Source: a virus
Virus record (IMG/VR): IMGVR_UViG_3300030116_004829
Span: 1 to 56,124 of that record
DNA length: 56,124 bases
Reading direction: 5' to 3' (one strand)
A program made the translations under genes and the position numbers. Shown one piece after another: positions 29,345 through 36,928 of this stretch. Each line of letters opens with the position of its first letter. Position 1 is the stretch's first letter. The notes beneath the pieces are model-generated. The model did not search any database. It saw only the letters and a program-made list of their open reading frames with translations, and was not told where the DNA came from.

Positions 29345-32151
29345 TGTTGCATTTAAGAGCCAGAACTGAATACTCTTTTAGAAAAGCATATGGTCCAATA
29401 AATAATTTAGTTGGCTTGGCAGGAGAGGCAATGGGCATTGCTGATGCTGGAACTTGGGGTCATGTGGCTTTTAACAATGCTTGTAAAAAAGCAAATGTAA
29501 AGCCAATATTCGGAGTTGAGATAGGTGTTGTTGAAGATGCAAAAGAAAGGTCAAAGCAACCAATAAATTACATGGCTTTTATAGCAAAAAATAATTCAGG
29601 CTTGGCAGAGATTTATCAACTTGTAACTAAAAGCACTTCTAAAGAAAATTTTTATTATATACCAAGAATAAGCTATTATGATCTTTTCGAAGTATCTGAA
29701 AACGTAATTATTTTAACAGGAACTAATCCTAATGTTGGGTTAATACCTTTAACTAAAAAGAAGCATATTTATTTCGAGATAAATCCAATGACAAGTAAAA
29801 AGAGCTTTCTTTGGGCAAAAGATAAGCGTTTTCAATTTGTGGCAACTTCAGATAATTACTATCCAAAAGTTACAGATAAAAAAGCTTATGAAGTTTTAGT
29901 TGGAATGAATAGGACAGAAAGAACTAAACCAATGCACCTATTAAATGAATATGAGCTAGTTGATTGTGTTCCTTGGATACCAGATGAAGCAATGCAAATG
30001 ACTTACAAAATTGCTGACGAATGTAATGTTGATTTACCTATTGCTAAAATGATATCTTTTCAACCGAGCAAGACATTAGAAGAAATGTGCATAGATGCAG
30101 CAGAATCAAGAGGAATAGATCTAAAAAATAAAGTTTACAAGGATCGTCTGAGAAGAGAAATAGACATGATTGCAAGTAAAAATTTCGAAGATTATTTTTA
30201 CGTCATTGCTGATATGATTAATTATGCTAAACAACATATGTTAGTTGGTCCAGCAAGAGGATCTAGTGCTGGTTCTTTAGTTTGCTATTTAATAGGAATT
30301 ACAGATATAGATCCTATAAAGTTTGATTTATTATTCGAAAGATTTATAGATATCACCAGAGCTGATCTTCCTGATATAGATATAGATTTTCAAGATGACA
30401 GAAGAGAGATGGTTTTCGAATATTTAAGACAAAAGTATGGTGCAGAAAAAGTTGCCCATTTAGGAACAGTAAGTAGATACAAAGCTAAAAGCACAATCAC
30501 TGAAGTTGCTAAAGAACTAGGAATACCAGCTTGGGAAGTCAATGATTTAAAAGGTGCTATAATAGAAAGAAGTGGTGGTGATGCTCGTGCTGCCATGTGT
30601 ATTATGGATACATTTAATGATTTAGATATTGGCAAAGAAGTTTTAAAAAAATATCCACAAATAAAAATAGCAGAAAGAATGGAAAATCATGCTAGACATT
30701 CTGGAGTTCATGCAGCAGGAATTATAATAACAGAAAAGCCAGTGAGTGAATATTGTTCTGTTAGTGCTCAAACTGGTGCAGCACAAATAGATAAATACGA
30801 TGCTGAAAGTTTAAATTTATTAAAAATAGATGCTTTAGGATTAAGAACACTTTCTGTATTAAATGATGTTTTAGAGCAAGTCAATTGGACAAAAGAAAAA
30901 ATTATTAATTTCCCTTTAGAAGATCAAAAAGCTTTTGATGTCTTAAATAAAGAAAGGCATGCAGGCATTTTTCAATTTGAAGGCTATGCATTACAATCTT
31001 TAACACGTCAAATGAAAATAAGTAATTTTGAGGATATTGCTTCCATAACGGCATTGGCTCGTCCTGGACCATTAACATCTGGTGGTACAACAAAATATAT
31101 AAGACGGAAGATAGGTGAAGAGCCTATTACATATTTGCACCCAATGGCAGAAAACATTACTAAAGTAACATTTGGTGTTGTTGTTTATCAAGAACAAGTT
31201 ATGACTATTGCTCGTGACATTGGTAAATTAAGTTGGGAAGATGTTTCTCAGTTGCGTAAAGCAATGAGTAAATCTTTAGGTGAGGAATTTTTTGATCGTT
31301 ATTGGAAGAAGTTTAAAGTTGGTGCTGAAGAGCAAGGAATACCAGAAGACGAATCAATAAAAATATGGAAGAATATTAATACAATGGGATCATGGGCATT
31401 TAATAGATCGCATGCTATTGCTTATGGCTTGGTCAGTTATTGGTGTTGTGTTTTGAAAAGTCGTTTCCCATTAGAGTTTGCTGCAGCATGCCTTAGGAAT
31501 GTAAAAGACGAAGATCAAGGTGTAAAACTATTAAGAGAAGTTGTTAAAGAAGGATTAGGATATAAGCCATATGATAAATATAAATCAGAATTAAATTGGT
31601 CTGTACAAGATGGTGAGTTGATCGGAGGACTTATAGGTATCAAAGGTGTTGGTCCAAAAATGGCAGAAGATATTATAGAAAGAAGAAAATTTGCACAACC
31701 TTTAACACCTCGTCAGGAAAAACTTTTAGATCAGGGAGAGACTCCATTCGATGATATTTTCGAATGTGAAAGAAGATTTGGTCATATTAAAAAAGATCCA
31801 TCAGCTCATAATATTAAAACACCTATAACAGACATTCATAATTTAGAAGCTGATAATCCTGGAGAGTTTGTTGTTTTCGGCAAGCTTGTAGAGAAAAACC
31901 TTAGAGACTTAAATGAAGCTGTCAATTTAGCTAAAAGAGGTGGCAGGAGAGCTGAAACTAATAATCTATGGTTAAACATGAAATTTGAGGATGATACTGG
32001 TCCAATCCTCGCAGGAATAGATAGATGGAAATATCCAAAGCTAGGAAAACCAATAGTTGAAGATGGTAAAATTGGTGATTGGTATTTGTTAAAAGGTCAA
32101 ATTAGAAAGGGATTTAGGAAGCTTAACATAGATAAATGGAGAAAACTTTAA
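29344..32151 (+). CDS. dnaE: Family C DNA polymerase (DnaE-like alpha subunit)
   Basis: This 935-residue protein (from ATG 29344) is the likely replicative polymerase. The N-terminal PHP domain is degenerate: LHLRARTEYSF replaces the H-x-H metal site, so it cannot proofread. Palm motifs are intact: GPARGSSAGSL (303-312), LPDIDIDFQDD with two catalytic Asp (about 343-352), and ARHSGVHAAGIII. Fingers follow with ARPGPLTSGG and AFNRSHAIAYG. A helix-hairpin-helix (LIGIKGVGPKMAEDII) and an OB-fold-like end complete it. It is about 220 residues shorter than E. coli DnaE, lacking the tau-binding C-terminus. Confidence 0.92.
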   Translation: MLHLRARTEYSFRKAYGPINNLVGLAGEAMGIADAGTWGHVAFNNACKKANVKPIFGVEIGVVEDAKERSKQPINYMAFIAKNNSGLAEIYQLVTKSTSKENFYYIPRISYYDLFEVSENVIILTGTNPNVGLIPLTKKKHIYFEINPMTSKKSFLWAKDKRFQFVATSDNYYPKVTDKKAYEVLVGMNRTERTKPMHLLNEYELVDCVPWIPDEAMQMTYKIADECNVDLPIAKMISFQPSKTLEEMCIDAAESRGIDLKNKVYKDRLRREIDMIASKNFEDYFYVIADMINYAKQHMLVGPARGSSAGSLVCYLIGITDIDPIKFDLLFERFIDITRADLPDIDIDFQDDRREMVFEYLRQKYGAEKVAHLGTVSRYKAKSTITEVAKELGIPAWEVNDLKGAIIERSGGDARAAMCIMDTFNDLDIGKEVLKKYPQIKIAERMENHARHSGVHAAGIIITEKPVSEYCSVSAQTGAAQIDKYDAESLNLLKIDALGLRTLSVLNDVLEQVNWTKEKIINFPLEDQKAFDVLNKERHAGIFQFEGYALQSLTRQMKISNFEDIASITALARPGPLTSGGTTKYIRRKIGEEPITYLHPMAENITKVTFGVVVYQEQVMTIARDIGKLSWEDVSQLRKAMSKSLGEEFFDRYWKKFKVGAEEQGIPEDESIKIWKNINTMGSWAFNRSHAIAYGLVSYWCCVLKSRFPLEFAAACLRNVKDEDQGVKLLREVVKEGLGYKPYDKYKSELNWSVQDGELIGGLIGIKGVGPKMAEDIIERRKFAQPLTPRQEKLLDQGETPFDDIFECERRFGHIKKDPSAHNIKTPITDIHNLEADNPGEFVVFGKLVEKNLRDLNEAVNLAKRGGRRAETNNLWLNMKFEDDTGPILAGIDRWKYPKLGKPIVEDGKIGDWYLLKGQIRKGFRKLNIDKWRKL

Positions 32152-32178
32152 ATTTTTTTAAAAAAATGAAATTAACGC

Positions 32179-32207
32179 TTTACTTCTCTGGCCAAATAAG
32201 ATAGAGT
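32179..32207 (+). promoter_or_regulatory. Early promoter B
   Basis: TTTACT, 17 nt, TAGAGT, then GTATATATAAGG and TTGAGAAAGGA. It is nearly identical to promoter A from AAATAAGA to the leader. It lies 27 nt after the dnaE stop. It should drive the cysteine-peptidase-like and SleB genes. Confidence 0.85.
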
Positions 32208-32239
32208 GTATATATAAGGTTGAGAAAGGAAATATAAAA

Positions 32240-32737
32240 ATGGAAAAGCATAACCCAAAAACAAGATTAATAACTGACTGGACTGGAAAATCAAGAGTTA
32301 CATGGTGTGGTCCATTTTCAGTTGCAACTGTTGCTGGTATACAATATGAGCCAGCATACCAAATACTTAAAGGAATACGTGGCAAGCGTCATTGTAAAGG
32401 TGTTAGCAATGATAATATTAAAAAAGCTTGTCATGAGTTAGGTGTAAAAGGCAAGTGGCACAAATCTAAAAAAAGAACTGTTCTTAGAAAATTTGTTAAA
32501 GAAAATCTTGAGTCTGGTAAAGTTTACATCGTTCAAATAACAAAACATGTTTTAGTTATCGACACTCGTGATTGGACAACAATCGACAATCAAGTTCCTG
32601 AGTGGAGAGCAATGGATGCATCTCATCACTGGGCTAAAAAACTTGTTCACAATTTCTTTGAAGTTTACAATCCTAAATTTTCTGAGCAAATCGAAAAGCA
32701 ATTAGACTTTGATTTTGCTTTACAAAGTGTTGCCTAA
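32240..32737 (+). CDS. Papain-like-fold cysteine peptidase candidate
   Basis: This protein has 165 residues. VTWCGPFSVATVAG puts Cys23 at the start of a helix. The VYIVQITKHVLVIDTRDW strand carries H103 and is followed by TIDNQVP (D116, N117). This C...H...D/N order and spacing are those of C39- or papain-like-fold enzymes. GVSNDNIKKACHELGVKGKW between them resembles the helical part of the fold. No signal peptide. It could cut host or phage proteins, or act as an acyl/amide transferase. It is coupled to the SleB gene by TAATG and both are under promoter B. Confidence 0.55.
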   Translation: MEKHNPKTRLITDWTGKSRVTWCGPFSVATVAGIQYEPAYQILKGIRGKRHCKGVSNDNIKKACHELGVKGKWHKSKKRTVLRKFVKENLESGKVYIVQITKHVLVIDTRDWTTIDNQVPEWRAMDASHHWAKKLVHNFFEVYNPKFSEQIEKQLDFDFALQSVA

Positions 32738-33189
32738 TGATTAGTGCAGCAGCAATGTGTCTAGCTTTGAATATTTACTTCGAAGCTAGAAATCAACCAA
32801 TCCAAGGACAAATAGCAGTCGCTGAAGTCACTCTTAATCGGGTGGCTTCAGAACAATGGCCAGATACAATTTGTGGTGTTGTTAAACAGTCTGGTAAAAA
32901 TGGTTGTGCTTTTAGTTGGTATTGCGATAAAAATTCTAACACACCTAAAGAAAAACAAGCATTTGAAAAATCAAAAAAATTAGCTGAAATATTAATAAAT
33001 AATAAAGTTTCTGTTGTTGGTGAAAAAGCAACTTATTATCACAATGATTCTATAACTCCATATTGGGCAAAAAATTTTTATGTTATTAAAAAGATAGGAA
33101 ACCATATATTTTACTCAGAAAAATTATGGGTAAGCGAACCACTGCAAAGACCAGAAAAATTAATCATAAACGAAAAAAATTATAAGTGA
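32737..33189 (+). CDS. SleB-type cell-wall hydrolase
   Basis: This 150-residue protein matches the Hydrolase_2 (SleB) family from its first residues: MCLALNIYFEARNQPIQGQIAVAEVTLNRV (key Glu in YFEA), WPDTICGVVKQ and CAFSWYCD. SleB-type enzymes cleave peptidoglycan glycan strands. It lacks a signal peptide and a binding domain. It belongs to the early rightward block, unlike the holin and M15 enzyme on the other strand. It may serve lysis or wall remodelling early in infection. Confidence 0.8.
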   Translation: MISAAAMCLALNIYFEARNQPIQGQIAVAEVTLNRVASEQWPDTICGVVKQSGKNGCAFSWYCDKNSNTPKEKQAFEKSKKLAEILINNKVSVVGEKATYYHNDSITPYWAKNFYVIKKIGNHIFYSEKLWVSEPLQRPEKLIINEKNYK

Positions 33190-33202
33190 TTGTTTTTAAA
33201 AG
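33183..33202 (+). promoter_or_regulatory. Upstream element of promoter C
   Basis: TAAGTGATTGTTTTTAAAAG differs from the elements at A and D by one substitution (C to G) and one extra A. It lies 31 nt before the -35 box, close to the 32 nt at promoter A, and overlaps the end of the SleB gene. Confidence 0.6.
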
Positions 33203-33233
33203 ATTCTTTCTTCACTTAATTCAAAAAAAAGAC

Positions 33234-33262
33234 TTTACTTCTCTGTTGAAATAAGATAGAGT
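33234..33262 (+). promoter_or_regulatory. Early promoter C
   Basis: TTTACT, 17 nt, TAGAGT, then ATATATATAA and TTAGAAAGGA. The spacer TCTCTG...AAATAAGA is almost the same as in promoter B, so the two were probably copied or are under the same constraint. Confidence 0.85.
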
Positions 33263-33292
33263 ATATATATAAATTTTAGAAAGGAAAAAATT

Positions 33293-33901
33293 ATGAACAT
33301 CGATTTAGTAGAACATATTCAAAATGAAAAAGCTTTAAAAGTGAAAAAATTTGACCAAGAAAATCCTGGTTTAATTGATGCCTTGAGGGAAATTGTTTCT
33401 TGGAATTCTTTTGCTGCTTCTTTAGTAAATCAGTATGATTCTCGTGGTACACTTTCTGAAAAGCAAACAGGTGCTGCAATTGCCATGCTTATGAAAATTT
33501 CAAAAAATGGCAAAAAGACTTTGGATTCAGTAGATTATCGTAAAGTCAAAGAAGTTCTTGACAATGCTTTTTCTGACGGCATCAACAATCCTAAGTTACG
33601 TTTCGGTGACATAGTTCTTTCTCGTGCTGGAGATAATGGTGTTAACAAAGGTGCTGTTTACATTAAAGTAGATGGTGAATATGCTGGCAAGTTGCATGGT
33701 GGTTATTTCTTACCAATCAAAATGAATCAGTTATGGCGTCAGGAAACATTCAAGAGATTGAAAGTTATACTCAATGACCCTCTTGAGCAAGCAGTTGCTT
33801 ATGGTCGCAAATTTGGAAGTTGTTGTGCTTGTGGCAGGACTCTTACGAATCACGCTAGTATTGAAGCTGGTATTGGTCCAATATGTGGAAGTCGTTTCTA
33901 A
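33293..33901 (+). CDS. DUF6011-type protein with C-terminal zinc site
   Basis: This protein has 202 residues. The last 28 residues, CCACGRTLTNHASIEAGIGP followed by ICGSRF, form the C-x-x-C-G-R-x-L ... G-I-G-P-x-C-G signature of the DUF6011 zinc-binding tail. The N-terminal part is helical (LIDALREIVSWNSFAASLV) and a beta section with FGDIVLSRAGDNGVNKGAVY lies between. The tail often sits on phage DNA-processing proteins. Its stop overlaps the next ATG (TAATG), so it may work with the SNF2-like helicase. It has its own strong promoter (C). Confidence 0.7.
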   Translation: MNIDLVEHIQNEKALKVKKFDQENPGLIDALREIVSWNSFAASLVNQYDSRGTLSEKQTGAAIAMLMKISKNGKKTLDSVDYRKVKEVLDNAFSDGINNPKLRFGDIVLSRAGDNGVNKGAVYIKVDGEYAGKLHGGYFLPIKMNQLWRQETFKRLKVILNDPLEQAVAYGRKFGSCCACGRTLTNHASIEAGIGPICGSRF

Positions 33902-35595
33902 TGATTATCAAGAGAGCAGATTTCGGCAAATATTGCATTATTGAATCCAGACTTGAAGGTGACACTTTCGAAAAATTATCTTCTCTTCCAGGATTTAAAA
34001 GATGGATTGGTCGGGATCTGCTTTTTGATCCAACAGGTGCTAATATAGAAAGAATACATAAATTTTTTCCTAATGCTGAGTGGGATAAAAGTGCAGCTCC
34101 TGCACTTGATAAATATATAGAAAATTTAAAAGCTTTAGAAGAAACTCGTAAATTCAAAGAAAAACCTTTACCAACTAACGATGATTTCAAATTTAAAACA
34201 AAACCTTTTGAACATCAAAGAAAAGCTTTTTACATGAGTAGAGATAAAAAAGAATTTGCTTTACTTATGGAACAAGGAACTGGAAAAACAAAAGTTATCA
34301 TAGATAATGCTGCATATTTATATAGCAAAGGAAGAATCAATTCTTTAATTGTTATTGCTCCTAATGGAGTACATAGGAACTGGATTAAAGAAATAGAAAC
34401 CCATATGCCCGATTGGTGTCCTTATAAATCTTTTTATTACACAGCTGGCATGAGTCAGAAAAGAATAGAAGAATTTAATGGAATCATCGCATCAACTATG
34501 GATTTGAAAATATACACTTTTAATGTTGAAGCTTTTGTAAGTAAAAAAGCAGTCGAATTTATTAATAGAATATTGGTAAGTGGTAAAATAATGTTAGTGG
34601 TTGATGAAAGTTCTAGGATTAAACGTCCAGGAGCGAAAAGAACTAAAATGATAACAAAGTTTGGTAAATCATCAGAGTACAAAAGAATTCTAACAGGAAC
34701 TCCAGTCACTAAAGGTGCTGAAGATGTTTACTCACAGTTTAAATTTTTAAATCCTCAAATACTAGGTTATGACAGTTTTTATTCTTTTAGAGCCAGATAT
34801 TGTATTATGGGTGGTTTTGAAAATAGACAAGTTGTTTCTTATAATAATTTAGAAGAGTTAACAAGAAACATAGAAGGTCATAGCTTTAGAGTTTTAAAGA
34901 AAGATTGCTTAGATCTTCCTGATAAAATTTATCAAAGATATTATGTTGAGATGACTGCTAATCAAAAGAAATTATATGATAATATTAAAAAATCTTTTAT
35001 AGCTGAATTTGAGGGTCAAGAATTATCTGCACCAGAAGCAGTAACAAGACTATTAAGGATGCAACAGATACTTTGTGGATGGTTTCCTTCAGAGCATGAA
35101 ACAAAACCTATAGACAGCAAAAATCCTAGAATAGAAGCACTCAAAGAAATACTTAGTGATATAGATTCTAAAGTTATTATTTGGGCACGCTTTAAAGCCG
35201 ATTTAAAAGCCATAGAAAGCGAACTTGGGAATCTAGCTGTAAGTTATCATGGTGGGATAGATTCGGACACTAGGGAAGCTGCAGTCACTGCATTTCAGAA
35301 CAATCCTAAAATAAAATATTTCATTGGCAATCCACAATCTGGTGGAATAGGTTTAACTTTAACTGCTGCCGATTATGCTATTTATTATTCTAATAGTTTT
35401 GATCTAGAGCAAAGAATGCAATCAGAAGATCGTTGCCATAGGATAGGAACAAAGAATAATATTACTTATATCGACATAGAAACTAGGAAGTCTGTAGATA
35501 GTAAAATAATACAAGCTTTAAGAGACAAAAAGAATATCGCTGATGTTATTACAAAAGATCCAATCTCTTTATTTATGGAGGAAAAGAATGAGTGA
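33901..35595 (+). CDS. SNF2-like superfamily 2 helicase
   Basis: ATG 33901 (TAATG coupling) gives 564 residues; the frame extends to 33883. Motifs: Q-like EHQRKAFYM, Walker A MEQGTGKTKV (123-132), Ia IVIAPNGVHRNW, II VVDESSRIK (233-241, DESS rather than DEAH), III RILTGTPVTKGAEDVY, IV KVIIWARFKADL, V NPQSGGIGLTLTAAD and VI RMQSEDRCHRIGTKN. The first 95 residues are a separate N-terminal region. It may move along dsDNA in replication, repair or transcription. The next gene, a nuclease, overlaps its 3' end. Confidence 0.88.
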   Translation: MIIKRADFGKYCIIESRLEGDTFEKLSSLPGFKRWIGRDLLFDPTGANIERIHKFFPNAEWDKSAAPALDKYIENLKALEETRKFKEKPLPTNDDFKFKTKPFEHQRKAFYMSRDKKEFALLMEQGTGKTKVIIDNAAYLYSKGRINSLIVIAPNGVHRNWIKEIETHMPDWCPYKSFYYTAGMSQKRIEEFNGIIASTMDLKIYTFNVEAFVSKKAVEFINRILVSGKIMLVVDESSRIKRPGAKRTKMITKFGKSSEYKRILTGTPVTKGAEDVYSQFKFLNPQILGYDSFYSFRARYCIMGGFENRQVVSYNNLEELTRNIEGHSFRVLKKDCLDLPDKIYQRYYVEMTANQKKLYDNIKKSFIAEFEGQELSAPEAVTRLLRMQQILCGWFPSEHETKPIDSKNPRIEALKEILSDIDSKVIIWARFKADLKAIESELGNLAVSYHGGIDSDTREAAVTAFQNNPKIKYFIGNPQSGGIGLTLTAADYAIYYSNSFDLEQRMQSEDRCHRIGTKNNITYIDIETRKSVDSKIIQALRDKKNIADVITKDPISLFMEEKNE

Positions 35596-35998
35596 AAAAA
35601 GTTTCTGGGCATTAATAAGAAAAAAGTTGCCTTTAAAAATGTATCGTGTTGAAAATAAAGTTATGAAAGGCATGCCAGATATTCATTATATAAAAGATGG
35701 TCAATCTGGATGGATAGAATTAAAATACATTGATAAATGGCCAAAAAAACGTATCGCAATAGGATTTAAATTAAATCAATCTTTATGGGCAAAAGAATAC
35801 ACTGCGAAAGGTGGCAAAAGCTGGATATTAATTAGAGCAGAAAGAACTCATATTATTTTAATAAAAGGTGAAAAGGCTGATGCTCTATATAAACGACCTC
35901 ATGTAAAAGATTTAATTAGCATGGCTAGTTGGTCAAAAAATAAAAATATGACAGATAAAGATTGGGATGAGTTAGCTTCCATTCTTACCATTCCTTGA
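35588..35998 (+). CDS. VRR-NUC-like PD-(D/E)XK nuclease
   Basis: ATG 35588 gives 136 residues; the frame extends to 35543 inside the helicase gene. RVENKVMKGMPDIHYIKDGQ, then SGWIELKYIDKW puts P-D at 30-31 and E-L-K at 44-46, as in VRR-NUC and Holliday-junction nucleases. KLNQSLWAKEYTAKGGKSWI adds the conserved Q and the last strand. It likely cuts branched DNA before packaging. The last 27 nt overlap the end of the opposite-strand membrane gene. Confidence 0.75.
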   Translation: MSEKSFWALIRKKLPLKMYRVENKVMKGMPDIHYIKDGQSGWIELKYIDKWPKKRIAIGFKLNQSLWAKEYTAKGGKSWILIRAERTHIILIKGEKADALYKRPHVKDLISMASWSKNKNMTDKDWDELASILTIP

Positions 35999-36331
35999 TT
36001 TTACATAAGCAGTAGATCCCATAAACCCAACAACAATAGTTGCTTGAGCGACTAAAAATGTATTTAAAAATCCACTTATCGGTGCCATCCTTATAATGCT
36101 AACAAAGTCAGTAAGTAAAATGCAAATAATAACAATAGAAGATAACATAGAAACCCATGCCATCATTCTTTGTTGATCCATCTGTCTATCTAAATTTTCG
36201 TGCATCGCTCTTTGATGTTCAAGTTCTTCAACCTTTTTAGCCATAGCCATTTCACCATCAGTTATAACACCATCCCCATCTAAATCGGCAACTTCCCAAG
36301 AAGATCCTTTTTGTAATTTTTTCTGTGCCAT
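35972..36331 (-). CDS. Membrane protein with an EF-hand loop, holin-like
   Basis: This protein has 119 residues. Residues 16-27 (DLDGDGVITDGE) match the 12-residue calcium-binding EF-hand loop at every key position (1, 3, 5, 6, 8, 12). A charged helix (KKVEELEHQRAMHENLDRQM) follows, then two membrane segments (about 58-76 and 85-108) and a basic tail. AGGAGGTAAAA precedes the start. It is the last gene of the late block, overlapping the nuclease gene tail to tail. The two-helix layout suits a holin or antiholin; calcium binding would be unusual for one. Confidence 0.65.
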   Translation of the reverse strand: MAQKKLQKGSSWEVADLDGDGVITDGEMAMAKKVEELEHQRAMHENLDRQMDQQRMMAWVSMLSSIVIICILLTDFVSIIRMAPISGFLNTFLVAQATIVVGFMGSTAYVKSRNGKNGS

Positions 36332-36340
36332 TTTTACCTC

Positions 36341-36433
36341 CTATTTAATAAATAACCACTTTGGTGGAAATGCAACAGCCCAATAATAAGCTATAAGAAC
36401 CATAAAAATAAATATTAAATCTTTAACTTCCAT
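36341..36433 (-). CDS. 30-residue single-helix membrane peptide
   Basis: The frame begins MEVKDLIFIFMVLIAYYWAV and has one hydrophobic segment. Its ATG overlaps the 3' end of the 170-aa gene by 19 nt and has AGG seven bases upstream. The stop lies in the AGGAGG leader of the EF-hand gene. Its place between two membrane-protein genes supports a real, perhaps lysis-related, peptide. Confidence 0.5.
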   Translation of the reverse strand: MEVKDLIFIFMVLIAYYWAVAFPPKWLFIK

Positions 36434-36927
36434 TCTGTACCTGCTTGTGCTATTTGTGCAAAAGAAACAACAGCAAATAAAACACTAAAAATTAAAATTA
36501 GAATACAAATACCTAAAGCGAAATATCCTGCAACTTCCATAATTTCTTCTTGTTGTTTCTTTTTTTCTAATCTTCGTTTTTTCTCTGCTGCTTTTGCTTC
36601 GTCTATTCTCTTTTTTCTTTCAGCTAATATTCCTGCCCAAGTACCATGACCAAATCTTTGATCAACCATAACAGAAACTTCATACAATCTTTCAGCTGCC
36701 AATTTTGCATCGATGACTTCTGAAGCAACTGATTTAACACCAAACTGATCAGCAATAGTCATGCCGTCTTTTTTACTTCTTTTTTTGTTTATTTGGCTTT
36801 GAGCTTCAAATAAATTTTCAATCTCACCAGAAATTTCTCGAATATCTTTACAAGTATTAATATTAGATTTTATAAAATCTACGCTCTTTTGAAAAAGAGC
36901 AATACCTGTAAGAACTTCTGCAAACAT
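36415..36927 (-). CDS. Coiled-coil protein with C-terminal membrane anchor
   Basis: This 170-residue protein starts MFAEVLTGIALFQKSVDFIK. It then has a helical, charged middle (RKKRIDEAKAAEKKRRLEKK) and one membrane segment (about 135-158, ALGICILILIFSVLFAVV). I recall proteins of this form beside ejection genes in cyanophages and marine podoviruses. It could anchor at the inner membrane during ejection or lysis. Function unproven. Confidence 0.6.
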   Translation of the reverse strand: MFAEVLTGIALFQKSVDFIKSNINTCKDIREISGEIENLFEAQSQINKKRSKKDGMTIADQFGVKSVASEVIDAKLAAERLYEVSVMVDQRFGHGTWAGILAERKKRIDEAKAAEKKRRLEKKKQQEEIMEVAGYFALGICILILIFSVLFAVVSFAQIAQAGTEWKLKI

Positions 36928-36928
36928 A

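Noticed and set aside
32152-32170. A/T palindrome after dnaE as a terminator
   Set aside because: TTTTTTT/AAAAAAA pairing alone is weak and lies between the stop and promoter B; no G/C stem supports it.
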